64,000 bases of DNA from an uncultured Peptococcaceae bacterium (GTDB lineage Bacteria; Bacillota; Peptococcia; Peptococcales; Peptococcaceae): positions 16,216-80,215 of the forward strand of contig CAJUDO010000013.1 in NCBI GenBank assembly GCA_910585405.1, given 5' to 3'. This document shows, piece after piece, positions 42,332-51,069 of this stretch. Each line of letters starts with the position of its first letter. Position 1 is the stretch's first letter. A model generated the notes under the pieces. It did no database searches and had not been told where the DNA came from. It was given only the letters and a program-made list of their open reading frames with translations. Both the position numbers and the translations under genes were made by a program.

Positions 42332-44344
42332 TTATTCTTTGGTAAAGATCTGATATACCGGCGCGCCTTCACATTGCGCTGGCATATCAACATCCAGAAT
42401 TGCAGCTACGGTAGGCGCTACGTCAATAGTACGCACAGTCCGCTCCGTCTCGAAGTTTTCTTTGATTCCTTTCCCCGCAGCAATAAAAATCGGAGAAACA
42501 GAACTTTCATGCATACCCAGGAAAGTGGGCAGAGAATCCCCATGCAAACGGTTAAATCCTTCTTCCAGCCAGTATAAAATGTCACCACATTCATCTCCAG
42601 ACAGCCCCAGAATTTCTGCATCTTTATTGCGCAGCGCAATGGAAACAATGCGCTTTCCGTCTTTGTTGCGGTAATTATACAAGTCGCTGATAATTTGCGT
42701 TTCTAACGCATATTTATCTGCCGGATCTACAATACCCTCCGATTCCCTACCTTTTAAATTGATATAAATATGATTTCCTCTATTTGCGACAGCTCTTGTC
42801 TTACTGTAATCAATTTCACGCAGTTCATTACCATTTTCATCTTTTTTCAGTACAGTATACCCCAGTTCTTCCATGACGCGGATATTGCAGCCAAAGCCAT
42901 CACCCAGCAATGGAATATCGTCTTCCGGCGGCACCAACAAACCATGGTCTGAAATAATCAATATTGTCCAGCCTTCGTCCAGATAATGCAGGAAGGAACC
43001 GATATACGTGTCTGTACAACGATATGCCCATTCGATGGCCTCCTCATAGAGCGCACCATGATTTCCGATTGCCGGACGGTCCTTACTCAAATACCAGAAC
43101 AAATGACCGCAGGCATCTACGTTATGCAGATGGGAGAAAATCACTTGATAACCCTCTTTTTCAATCAAATACTGTAAGGCATCCGCCTGCCATTGGCTAT
43201 AAACATCCCAGGAAGGCAGCAACGCTGTCTTTACCAATCCTTCATTTCGCGCCTCCGCCATAGATGTGCAGGGAACCGGTCCCACCGCATCTACAACACT
43301 TTTTTTCAAATAAGAAGGATACCAAAGCAAGTCCTTCTCAATATCCTTAGCAGAGCTAAGCCAAATACGCACTTCGCTTCCATCCTCAGCAATCTCCAAA
43401 AGCCGCATATTTCGATTTACTTTTAACGTCGCTTCGTCTTTACTCAATTCATCCAAGACATTCACAGCCAATTCATCGCCCAATACTGTAATCGGTTCTG
43501 CGGCCTTTTTGTTTTTATAGATTGCTACTCTGTCATATTTTCCTTCTGCATTGCATAGAATCAACGCTGGACGTTTTGTCATACCATTATTCACCAAAAT
43601 CGTCATCTCTTTAGCGCCCTCCGGTACTTCGCAGAGCCAATTTTCCGGTTTTGTAATAGGAGAGTTTACAATATCCACCGGCAGCATGTCTGCGGCTAAA
43701 TCCCCCTCATGCTCACTGAGGATTAACGAGGTGATTGCCTCTGCATTCCCATAGTCTGACTCATTCACATCATCGCGTCCCTTTGTTACTGGAACATCGT
43801 TAATGACACAGCCCGCACCAGAAGTGTTGGGAACCTTCGCCTGAAAAAGTACTTTTTCGATTTTTTCAGATGCGTAAACCAATTTGTCATCGTCTACTAC
43901 ACAATCCCCATTGCCAATGGCATTGGGCTGAGTGCCATCTACCACATGTAAGTTGGGACTGTCAGAGCTTGGCGGCCAGGAACTGCCGGGCCAATGCCAC
44001 ACCAGCGTCTTCATACCCGCTTCTGCGGTCACATTCCATAATTGTTCTGCTTTACATTTTTTAGAATTCAGATTATAGGTCATTGTCGCCATATCCGTCT
44101 TGGACTGCCCCCAGAAGCAGGTAATCCCATGCGTAGCCGGCGTAGCCCCTGTCGCTAGCGAGGTCCACATTGGCGGCGTAATAGTGGGAACACCTCCTAG
44201 CATACGTAAGTCCTTACGCGCGCTTCCTCTGGCAATAAATTTGTCAAAGTTCGGCATAATACCTTCTGCCCGATAACGGTTCACCAAACTGGGATCTAAG
44301 CCATCCACACCTAAAATCAACACTTTCTCATTCAAAGCTGTCAT
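42332..44344 (-). CDS. Cytoplasmic alkaline-phosphatase-superfamily phosphohydrolase (module A)
   Basis: A 670-residue type I phosphodiesterase/nucleotide-pyrophosphatase-like enzyme. It has no signal peptide, so it is cytoplasmic. Two-metal-site residues are visible: Asp14 (LGVDGLDP), nucleophile Thr56 in TITPPMWTSLATG, Asp410/His414 (HNVDACGH), Asp466/His467 (ISDHG) and a third His near 601 (RLHGDS). A large insert (about 80-380) with a WHWPGSSWPPSSDSP motif and a beta-rich domain forms the cap. The fold is that of COG3379-type predicted phosphohydrolases/mutases; the substrate is unknown. The ATG follows AAAGGAGGAC. It is divergent from a LysR gene and upstream of the permease. A paralogue lies at 59.3-61.3 kb. 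Confidence 0.82.
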   Translation of the reverse strand: MTALNEKVLILGVDGLDPSLVNRYRAEGIMPNFDKFIARGSARKDLRMLGGVPTITPPMWTSLATGATPATHGITCFWGQSKTDMATMTYNLNSKKCKAEQLWNVTAEAGMKTLVWHWPGSSWPPSSDSPNLHVVDGTQPNAIGNGDCVVDDDKLVYASEKIEKVLFQAKVPNTSGAGCVINDVPVTKGRDDVNESDYGNAEAITSLILSEHEGDLAADMLPVDIVNSPITKPENWLCEVPEGAKEMTILVNNGMTKRPALILCNAEGKYDRVAIYKNKKAAEPITVLGDELAVNVLDELSKDEATLKVNRNMRLLEIAEDGSEVRIWLSSAKDIEKDLLWYPSYLKKSVVDAVGPVPCTSMAEARNEGLVKTALLPSWDVYSQWQADALQYLIEKEGYQVIFSHLHNVDACGHLFWYLSKDRPAIGNHGALYEEAIEWAYRCTDTYIGSFLHYLDEGWTILIISDHGLLVPPEDDIPLLGDGFGCNIRVMEELGYTVLKKDENGNELREIDYSKTRAVANRGNHIYINLKGRESEGIVDPADKYALETQIISDLYNYRNKDGKRIVSIALRNKDAEILGLSGDECGDILYWLEEGFNRLHGDSLPTFLGMHESSVSPIFIAAGKGIKENFETERTVRTIDVAPTVAAILDVDMPAQCEGAPVYQIFTKE

Positions 44345-44372
44345 AAATAGTCCTCCTTTGTTGAAATAAAAA

Positions 44373-44421
44373 ATATTAATTCTATAAATATACTATACAT
44401 AATTTGTCTTTATCTGTACAA
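44373..44421 (-). promoter_or_regulatory. Candidate phosphohydrolase A promoter with a LysR-like dyad
   Basis: On the minus strand TTGTAC (44421-44416), an 18-base spacer and TATAGT (44397-44392). Just downstream is ATATT-N9-AATAT (44373-44391), which fits the T-N11-A shape of LysR sites. The adjacent divergent LysR gene makes it a plausible target, but the A+T-rich composition weakens the case. Confidence 0.4.
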
Positions 44422-44548
44422 CAGAATAAAACTTTCATATTTTTTCTGCACATAACTTTTTTTGTTGCAAAACTCCTTTTTTCATGCTACGGTATAAGTG
44501 TGAAGATATTCCTCAAGCAATGTATTTATAGAAACGAGATGATAAACT

Positions 44549-45484
44549 TTGAAAACAGAGCAAATTGCCTATCTGGACGACATATCCCGTACCCATTCCA
44601 TTACACAGACCGCACAGCGCTTTTTTATCAGCCAGCAGGCCTTAAGTGTTTCTCTCACAAAATTGGAAGAGGAATTCGGCACTACCTTCCTTGTGCGCAC
44701 CAACAAAGGTGCCTATTTGACCGAAGACGGTCTATTTTTTCTGCAAAATACACAGCCCATCCTAGATCGCTACAAAGAATTGAAGGAATCCTTTTTTCTT
44801 CATTCTACCGCTGCAACAGATGAAACCATTTCTCCAGAGGGACATCTTGTTATTTTCTGTCATACCAGAATCTTAGAGCCGTTGTTGATTGATTTACTGG
44901 AACAATACACTCGGAAATATCCCCATGTTCATATCACATTGTATGAAAAGGAAAACATCGATATCATAACTGCCATTGCACAGCAGGCAGGCGACTTTGG
45001 CCTTATTTTTACTCCAGAATTTCTATTTGACAATACAGGCGGCTATCAGCTTCCTGCGCACGTTCAGGTAGAAGAACTTTTTTCTGACCATTTCATTGTC
45101 TGTTGCAGCGCCAATCATCCACTGAAACAGCAAAAATCCCTATCTATGCATTCCTTTCAGGGTTTTCCTGCAATTTTATTTGATACAAACAAATATGTTT
45201 CTCAATCAGATGTACTCCCTTTACCAGATACGGAAGGCCATTGCTACTATTCTAACAACGCATCCTTCCATAAAGCTATGATTCGCCGCGGCATGGCAAT
45301 TTCTCTGATCACAGCCTTTGAATTCCGCAAACTGTATTTTAAACATAAAGACCTTATTGCTTTGCCCATCACAGACAGTCCCAAATCCATCATCAATTTG
45401 GTGCTCAACAAAAAAGAGCCACCTTCTCAGGCAGCACAACTGTTCATTAATCTATTAAAAAAATACAACTTTTATGGTATATAA
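44549..45484 (+). CDS. LysR-family regulator (module A)
   Basis: A 311-residue LysR-type transcriptional regulator. It starts at TTG 44549 with a weak GAGATGAT upstream. The winged helix-turn-helix (1-60) reads IAYLDDISRTHSITQTAQRFFISQQALSVSLTKLEEEFG. The effector domain (about 92-300) includes 'GHLVIFCHTRILEPLLIDLLEQYTRKYPHVHITL' and 'AMIRRGMAISLITAFEF'. It is divergently transcribed from phosphohydrolase A with a 204-base intergenic region, the usual LysR arrangement, so it should control the hydrolase-permease pair in response to their substrate. A homologue accompanies module B. Confidence 0.88.
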   Translation: MKTEQIAYLDDISRTHSITQTAQRFFISQQALSVSLTKLEEEFGTTFLVRTNKGAYLTEDGLFFLQNTQPILDRYKELKESFFLHSTAATDETISPEGHLVIFCHTRILEPLLIDLLEQYTRKYPHVHITLYEKENIDIITAIAQQAGDFGLIFTPEFLFDNTGGYQLPAHVQVEELFSDHFIVCCSANHPLKQQKSLSMHSFQGFPAILFDTNKYVSQSDVLPLPDTEGHCYYSNNASFHKAMIRRGMAISLITAFEFRKLYFKHKDLIALPITDSPKSIINLVLNKKEPPSQAAQLFINLLKKYNFYGI

Positions 45485-45486
45485 TA

Positions 45487-45532
45487 AAATAACTCAGGAA
45501 ACAAAAATATGCCCTTGCTTCCTGAGTTATTT
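45487..45532. terminator. Bidirectional terminator between lysR and the VanY-type gene
   Basis: A perfect 14-base stem AAATAACTCAGGAA / TTCCTGAGTTATTT (45487-45500 / 45519-45532) between convergent genes, with A- and T-rich flanks on both sides. Confidence 0.88.
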
Positions 45533-45552
45533 TACTTTTTCCAGATTATCCG

Positions 45553-46398
45553 CTATTGTTCTGCCGCTTGCTGCAGCGCTTCCACCTGCTGCCAGTATTC
45601 TTCCAAACACAATCCATTTTCTGTGATATACTGGGCTACTTCATTACCCACATAGCGATAATGCCACGGCTCGTAAATAATTCCAGTATATTCACTTTTA
45701 CCTTGAGGATAGCGCAGAATAAAACCATACTTCCAGCTATTGGTCATTAGCCATTGCTGTTCTGGCGTGTCCGCCTGCGAATCATCCAGCATCTGATGGC
45801 TCGTTGCCACAATATCTGCCGTTAAACCTGTTTGATGTTCGCTGGTACCCGGATAAGCCACCACTGTTTTTGCTTTTTCGTAGGCATCCTCATAAGACAG
45901 CCCCGCAGCCTGCTGCTTTTCTACCTGCTTTTCAAACAAAGTGGTCTGACGTTCCCAACTGCGATAGCTAGAGCAAATCATTGGAGACAACCCTTCTGCA
46001 CGGGCATCCTGAAGCATTGTGTTCATTGCATCTGCCGCTCGCTTGTCAAATTTGAAATCGGTATTGTCTACCGTTACCAATTCGGGCATATATCCATCCG
46101 CCAAGGCATGACTGCTGTTCACCAATACAGTTTTCCAGCTTTCCTCCTCCGGCAGGATTGGAATCTGTACTGTTTGCTGCAAATCATCCCCGCTATTCGG
46201 GCTCTCATCCACCGAAACAGGATTATCTGCAGGCTGTTCTGCCTCCTGTCCAGTCATTTTCCCCATAAAAACAATACATACAATTCCTATCAAAAGGATC
46301 GCCAAAACCGCTGCAATGATTCTCATCTGCTGCTGTTTTTTCTCCTGTTGATGCTGCAGTCTTCGTTGCCGCGCTCTAGATTTATTTTCTTCCTGCAT
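45553..46398 (-). CDS. VanY-type D-alanyl-D-alanine carboxypeptidase (M15B)
   Basis: A membrane-anchored cell-wall peptidase of 281 residues from ATG 46398 (AGGAGG six bases upstream). A basic cytoplasmic N-terminus rich in Arg/Gln is followed by one membrane helix (about 28-48), a Pro/Asp-rich linker and the M15 domain (about 110-270). Zinc-site motifs are SEHQTGLTADI (H-x6-D) and EPWHYRYVG; the Arg of CSSYRSWERQ is also present. It trims the terminal D-Ala from peptidoglycan stem peptides. No van resistance genes are nearby, so a housekeeping or sporulation wall function is more likely than glycopeptide resistance. Confidence 0.9.
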   Translation of the reverse strand: MQEENKSRARQRRLQHQQEKKQQQMRIIAAVLAILLIGIVCIVFMGKMTGQEAEQPADNPVSVDESPNSGDDLQQTVQIPILPEEESWKTVLVNSSHALADGYMPELVTVDNTDFKFDKRAADAMNTMLQDARAEGLSPMICSSYRSWERQTTLFEKQVEKQQAAGLSYEDAYEKAKTVVAYPGTSEHQTGLTADIVATSHQMLDDSQADTPEQQWLMTNSWKYGFILRYPQGKSEYTGIIYEPWHYRYVGNEVAQYITENGLCLEEYWQQVEALQQAAEQ

Positions 46399-46469
46399 AA
46401 TATCCTCCTGTCCTAAAATCCAAAATTTTCGGGCACTTCCCACATCACATTGTATTTGACGCCAGGTTG

Positions 46470-47936
46470 CTATTCATCCACTGCCGAATCAAACAGCGAC
46501 TGCTGAAACAACCAATTTCCCTGATCATCCATAAGCCCTTGGGAAAAACCCTTTTCCACCCAGAAACGATCCTCCGACAGCACCGCAATATTTTTTGCTT
46601 TCTCAATGAGAATGTTTCCGTTCAAATCCAGTAAATCACAGAGCTCGCTGCCGCCATAGCGATAACGGCCGAGCAAAAGAGAAGGTTTCTGCTCAGTTTC
46701 CAAGGAGCCATTATAAAGATATACGGAATTGATGCTCTCATAGTCGCGGCTACCGTATTTATTGCCCTCCAAATCCAAAAGCTGCGCCTTGTTGTCCTTC
46801 CAATCGCTGTAAATCAGGCGACCGTTCCCCGCTATCTGCAGCCATGTATCCGGTGCGCCTTCAAAAACCACTTCGCCTTGCCTGTTCAAAAGTAGTGGTG
46901 TCCTCGACAGATCTCTCGCAATGAAATAGCAATCCGTATCGGTATATTCTCTGTAAATTGTTTCATAGCGCTCACTGACCGCTTCTCCCTCATAGTTATA
47001 CATCTGCATCGCCTGTTGCCACTCACCTTGCTCATATCTGGAAAAATCCATGAGCATCACATCATCATCCGCATAGACAATCTCCATTTCCTGGACTCCA
47101 TCCTGTGCCGCACTGGCATACCGCACAGCGCCGTCCTCCAGGGAAATGACAAAGAACTGCTCTCCTTTTTGCGCGATGCACAAATCCACACCAGGAGCAT
47201 TGCAGCCACGAACCTTATCGTAGTCACAAGGAATCCGCTCTGTACCATCCAATCCATAGACGCCCATCTTTCCGTCTTGCTCCACTACAAGCCACTGCTC
47301 TCCATATATCCAACAGTCTGTATATTCTCGCAGTATCTTCAAGGAGCCATCAGCAATGCGATAACCGTCGCCCTGTTGATTCTGCAGAATATAAAAATCC
47401 CCATTCTGCATCATATAGCCTACATCTTCCAAAAGGACCTCACCGGTCTTGCGGCTTTCCAGTCTGCCATCATTATATAATACATAATCGCCATAGACAG
47501 CGACCACCAACCGTTGCCCCAAATCCTGCAAAAAGGTACCGTCCAAATCGTACAGCTGATATTGATAGTGAATATGCTTATAGTTGTCCTCGTCATAAAG
47601 CTCCTCCGCTGTAAGTGAGGGATCATCCACCGTTACCGTTATCGTCCGCAGCCATAGTTGCTGCCCCTTTTCTCTATCATAAACGACCTCCACATTGCGG
47701 CGCTCCATCGGCAAGACCATCCTGCCGGTTTCATCAATAGCTCCGTACAAATAGTCCCAGTCATTGGTGGTGCGGCTGCTGTCATAGACAATATATACTT
47801 CAGGTTGTTTCTGTGCAGACCTCTGCTGTTCTTTGGCATTGCAACCTGTACAGAATAGGCAAAGCAGCAACAACAGCAAAATAAAGAGCCACTGATTGAT
47901 GGAAAAAAACTGTTTTTCTCTTCCTGCTCGCCCCAT
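46470..47936 (-). CDS. WG-repeat-like lipoprotein
   Basis: An exported lipoprotein of 488 residues. It has a signal sequence with a Leu-run and lipobox FCTGC at about 28-32. The mature protein is built of repeated beta units of the KWG/WG type, each about 25-45 residues with a 'DxxGxxL/I' turn: DLDGTFLQDLG, 'GLDGTERIPCDYDKVRG', 'NRQGEVVFEGAPD', 'DLEGNKYGSRDYESI', 'DLNGNILIEK', 'DDQGNWLFQQ'. It is probably a beta-propeller-like surface protein; its ligand is unknown. It is 71 bases upstream of the VanY-type gene and may be co-transcribed. Confidence 0.75.
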   Translation of the reverse strand: MGRAGREKQFFSINQWLFILLLLLLCLFCTGCNAKEQQRSAQKQPEVYIVYDSSRTTNDWDYLYGAIDETGRMVLPMERRNVEVVYDREKGQQLWLRTITVTVDDPSLTAEELYDEDNYKHIHYQYQLYDLDGTFLQDLGQRLVVAVYGDYVLYNDGRLESRKTGEVLLEDVGYMMQNGDFYILQNQQGDGYRIADGSLKILREYTDCWIYGEQWLVVEQDGKMGVYGLDGTERIPCDYDKVRGCNAPGVDLCIAQKGEQFFVISLEDGAVRYASAAQDGVQEMEIVYADDDVMLMDFSRYEQGEWQQAMQMYNYEGEAVSERYETIYREYTDTDCYFIARDLSRTPLLLNRQGEVVFEGAPDTWLQIAGNGRLIYSDWKDNKAQLLDLEGNKYGSRDYESINSVYLYNGSLETEQKPSLLLGRYRYGGSELCDLLDLNGNILIEKAKNIAVLSEDRFWVEKGFSQGLMDDQGNWLFQQSLFDSAVDE

Positions 47937-48051
47937 AGCATTTCCCCCTTACTGCATTTCATTCCTACAAAACCTATCTGAAATGTACACCCTTTTCAGC
48001 ATTTTGTCAAGCGCTATCGACTTGAAGATGGTGTAAATTGCACACATACGA

Positions 48052-48089
48052 GAAAGGCTGCCGGCAAAATGATCTGCCAACAGCCTTTC
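48052..48089 (-). terminator. Hairpin downstream of groEL
   Basis: Stem GAAAGGCTG / CAGCCTTTC (48052-48060 / 48081-48089) extended by G-U-containing inner pairs (TTGGCA/TGCCGG), about 87 bases past groEL. No U-tract follows on the minus strand, so it may be an RNA-stabilising or weak terminator hairpin. Confidence 0.55.
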
Positions 48090-48175
48090 CACTATTTTAG
48101 AGGCATTTTCACGATTTTCTGCTCAACTGCCCTCTTTTTCTTTTCATGGCATGCTTCCCCATGCCAGGGAAACTC

Positions 48176-49792
48176 TTACATCATGCCGCCCATACCGCCA
48201 TCCATCGGCATTGGCTGTTCTTTTGTCACATCAGCTACCAAACTTTCGGTAGTCAAAATCATAGAAGCAATACTTGCTGCATTCTGCAGTGCAGAACGAG
48301 TTACCTTTGCAGGGTCTACAATACCGGCCTGAATCATATCTTCATAAACATCTGTACGAGCGTTGTATCCCTGACCCAGTGGCAGCGCTTTCACTTTTTC
48401 TACAATGACAGAGCCCTCTTTTCCGGCATTGAAGGCAATCTGACGTACCGGTTCTTCCAAGGCACGTTTGATAATATTCACACCAGTCTGGGCATCGTCC
48501 GCATCCATTTTGATGCCTTCCAGAGCAGGCAAAATGTTGATCAGAGCAGTACCACCGCCAGGAACAATCCCTTCCTGTACAGCTGCCTTAGTCGCTGCCA
48601 AAGCATCCTCAATGCGATGTTTCTTCTCGGTCAATTCGGTCTCAGTAGCTGCGCCTACATGAATGACAGCAACACCGCCTGCCAATTTGGCAACACGTTC
48701 CATATATTTGTCACGGTCAAAATCGGAAGTGGTCTCTTCGGCCAGTACACGAATCTGGGCAACACGAGCTTCGATTTCAGCTTTATCCCCAGCGCCTTCC
48801 ACGATGGTGGTGTTTTCCTTGCCCACGGTTACTTTGGCAGCGCTGCCCAGCATATCCAGTGTGGTATCTTCCAGCTTGTAGCCCAATTCATCGGTTACAA
48901 CCTGCCCGCCTGTCAAAATAGCAATATCTTTCAGCATTTCTTTTCTCCGTTCACCGAAGCCTGGAGCCTTTACAGCTACACAGGTAAAGGTGCCGCGGAG
49001 TTTGTTCAATAACATGGTGGTCAGAGCTTCCCCTTCCACGTCTTCAGCAATCAACAATAGCGGACGGCTGGCCTGCACAACTTGCTCCAATACAGGCAAA
49101 ATTTCCTGGATATTGCTGATTTTTTTATCGGTCAAAAGAATCAGCGGGTTATCCAATACAGAAACCATTTTTTCTGTGTCTGTCACCATATAAGGAGAGA
49201 TATAGCCACGGTCAAACTGCATCCCTTTTACCACATCCAAGGTGGTACCAAAGGTCTGGGAATCTTCTACTGTGATAACCCCTTCCTTGCCCACTACTTC
49301 CATAGCTTCGGCAATGAGTTCGCCAATTTTGGGATCATCGCAGGATACAGCGGCAACCTGAGCGATTTCTTCTTTGGTCTCAATTTTCTGAGACAGCGAG
49401 CCAATGGCTTCCACTGCAGTTTCCACTGCCTTCTGAATCCCCTGGCGAATTACCATGGGATTGGCACCGGCTGCTACATTTTTTAAGCCCTCATGTACCA
49501 TTGCCTGCGCCAATACGGTAGCTGTTGTGGTACCGTCGCCGGCAACGTCGTTTGTCTTTGTGGCTACTTCTTTTAAAAGCTGTACGCCCATATCCTCAAA
49601 TGGGTCCTCCAAATCAATTTCACGGGCAATGGATACACCGTCATTGGTAATCACCGGTGCACCGTATTTTTTGCCCAATACTACGTTTCTGCCCTTTGGC
49701 CCTAATGTCACTTTCACCGCTTCTGCTACTGCATTCACACCAATTTCCAGAGATTTTCTGGCTTCTTCTCCAAAACGAATTTCTTTCGCCAT
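48176..49792 (-). CDS. groL: Chaperonin GroEL
   Basis: The 60-kDa chaperonin subunit of the GroEL-GroES folding machine. The start ATG 49792 gives MAKEIRFGEEARKSL and 538 residues, normal length; AGGAGGCAAATAAC precedes it. Visible landmarks are LGPKGRNVV, the nucleotide-binding GDGTTTATVLAQAM (about 85-98), 'AAVSCDDPKIGELIAEAME', 'APGFGERRKEML', the equatorial 'GVAVIHVGAATE' and 'GIVPGGGTAL', and the Gly-Met-rich tail (DGGMGGMM). It is 62 bases after groES in a CIRCE-controlled operon. Confidence 0.98.
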   Translation of the reverse strand: MAKEIRFGEEARKSLEIGVNAVAEAVKVTLGPKGRNVVLGKKYGAPVITNDGVSIAREIDLEDPFEDMGVQLLKEVATKTNDVAGDGTTTATVLAQAMVHEGLKNVAAGANPMVIRQGIQKAVETAVEAIGSLSQKIETKEEIAQVAAVSCDDPKIGELIAEAMEVVGKEGVITVEDSQTFGTTLDVVKGMQFDRGYISPYMVTDTEKMVSVLDNPLILLTDKKISNIQEILPVLEQVVQASRPLLLIAEDVEGEALTTMLLNKLRGTFTCVAVKAPGFGERRKEMLKDIAILTGGQVVTDELGYKLEDTTLDMLGSAAKVTVGKENTTIVEGAGDKAEIEARVAQIRVLAEETTSDFDRDKYMERVAKLAGGVAVIHVGAATETELTEKKHRIEDALAATKAAVQEGIVPGGGTALINILPALEGIKMDADDAQTGVNIIKRALEEPVRQIAFNAGKEGSVIVEKVKALPLGQGYNARTDVYEDMIQAGIVDPAKVTRSALQNAASIASMILTTESLVADVTKEQPMPMDGGMGGMM

Positions 49793-49854
49793 TGTTATTT
49801 GCCTCCTAAACGATTCACTCTTGCACACAATTTATCAAACTAACCTTCACAAAT

Positions 49855-50145
49855 TTATTCAATTACAACCAGAACATCATTTTCTGTCAACAGTACCAAC
49901 TCTTCACCGTCAAATTTGACCTCGATGCCGGCATGCTTTCCGTATACCACTTTATCGCCAACTTTAATTTCCAACGGAATACGCTGTCCTGTAGCCTGTG
50001 CCACATAACCACTGCCAACTGCAACGACCTCGCCCTGATGGGGTTTCTCCTGTGCGGAGCCTGGCAATACAATGCCGCTCTTTGTGGTCTCCTCTGCCGC
50101 TACAGGTCTTACTGCAATTCTGTCACCAATTGGTCTGATACTCAT
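49855..50145 (-). CDS. groS: Co-chaperonin GroES
   Basis: The 10-kDa co-chaperonin (96 residues) that caps GroEL. It has the family start SIRPIGDRIAVRPVAAEE, the mobile loop 'TKSGIVLPGSAQEKPHQGEVVAVGSG' (about 20-46), and the C-terminal 'GDKVVYGKHAGIEVKFDGEELVLLTENDVLVVIE'. It is the first gene of the operon, 64 bases after the CIRCE element. Confidence 0.98.
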   Translation of the reverse strand: MSIRPIGDRIAVRPVAAEETTKSGIVLPGSAQEKPHQGEVVAVGSGYVAQATGQRIPLEIKVGDKVVYGKHAGIEVKFDGEELVLLTENDVLVVIE

Positions 50146-50209
50146 AATTGAAATCCTCCTTAAAGATTTTTAGATATAGAATTTATTTTCAACAAGGTTG
50201 TATGTTTTG

Positions 50210-50236
50210 TTAGCACTCAACACTATCGAGTGCTAA
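50210..50236 (-). promoter_or_regulatory. CIRCE operator (HrcA binding site)
   Basis: A perfect consensus TTAGCACTC-N9-GAGTGCTAA inverted repeat at 50210-50236, between the groESL promoter and groES. HrcA binding here represses the operon at normal temperature. hrcA itself is not in the window. Confidence 0.97.
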
Positions 50237-50243
50237 CATTTAT

Positions 50244-50271
50244 ATAATACCACCTATTTTAAAAAAAGCAA
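50244..50271 (-). promoter_or_regulatory. groESL promoter
   Basis: On the minus strand TTGCTT (50271-50266), a 16-base spacer and TATTAT (50249-50244) directly precede CIRCE, so the operator would overlap the transcription start. Confidence 0.75.
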
Positions 50272-50414
50272 GGGATTTTCAAAAAAAATTTGCCAAAATG
50301 GAAAAATATTTTATAATGATTTCATGGGCAAGATTTTCCCTATCATACAGAGCACAATATGTAAATTAATTCTTGCCTTTCCTAAAAAAATCCTGCCGGA
50401 AAGGAATGCAATCT

Positions 50415-50984
50415 ATGAAAAATCAACTTCGCCGCACTTATAAGCAGCTCCGTGCCCAGCTGTCGCCCCAACAGGTACAGCAATACAGTCAGCAAATCGC
50501 CAATCGTCTTTTCTCCCTGCCCTTGTGGCAAAACAGCCATACTGTGATGCTGTATCAATCCTTCCAAAATGAAGTGTCCACTGCTGTTATTTATGAAAAG
50601 GGCTGGCAGGAGCAAAAAAACATGCTCTTGCCCATCTGTATGCCGCAAAACGGCCTGATGGAAATGAGCCTGCTCCCATCCTTCCAGCAGCTTGTGCCCA
50701 ACCATTACGGCATCGGTGAGCTGCCTCCTGCCGCCTGGCAGCTCATCCCGCCGGAACAAATTGATTTGGCTGTCATTCCCGGCATTGCCTTTGACACCTT
50801 CGGCAATCGTCTAGGCTTCGGTGCCGGCTATTACGACCGATATCTACTCCGCCTCCAAACCAACGTAAAACGAGTTGCCCTGGCTTATCAGTGCCAAATA
50901 TACAACGGCAAGCTGCCCACCGATGCCCATGACCTACCAATGGATTATATTCTCACCGAAACACAGATATACCGGTTTTGCTGA
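50415..50984 (+). CDS. 5-formyltetrahydrofolate cyclo-ligase
   Basis: ATP-dependent enzyme that returns 5-formyl-THF to the folate pool as 5,10-methenyl-THF. The ATG 50415 (MKNQLRRTYKQLRAQL) has GGA about nine bases upstream; earlier in-frame ATGs lack spacing. There are 189 residues with family motifs MLYQSFQNEVST, 'GIGELPPA', 'PGIAFDTFGNRLGFGAGYYDRYL' (about 125-147) and 'CQIYNGKLPTDAHDLPMDYILTE'. It is monocistronic and converges on the ABC ATPase gene. Confidence 0.9.
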   Translation: MKNQLRRTYKQLRAQLSPQQVQQYSQQIANRLFSLPLWQNSHTVMLYQSFQNEVSTAVIYEKGWQEQKNMLLPICMPQNGLMEMSLLPSFQQLVPNHYGIGELPPAAWQLIPPEQIDLAVIPGIAFDTFGNRLGFGAGYYDRYLLRLQTNVKRVALAYQCQIYNGKLPTDAHDLPMDYILTETQIYRFC

Positions 50985-50998
50985 GGTTAAAACAAATA

Positions 50999-51044
50999 CA
51001 GCCTGCCGCCGCAATATGGTGTCCCATATCGCAGCGGCAGGCTG
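50999..51044. terminator. Bidirectional terminator between convergent genes
   Basis: Stem CAGCCTGCCGC / GCGGCAGGCTG (50999-51009 / 51034-51044) with further near-pairing in the arms (CAATATGG / CCCATATC). It is a strong structure but lacks a long U-tract. Confidence 0.65.
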
Positions 51045-51069
51045 CACAGATAATCCCATATCCGCCTTA

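Noticed and set aside
45553..46398. Glycopeptide-resistance function for the VanY-type carboxypeptidase
   Set aside because: No vanH/A/X or vanRS-like genes are adjacent, and the M15B family has common housekeeping members.
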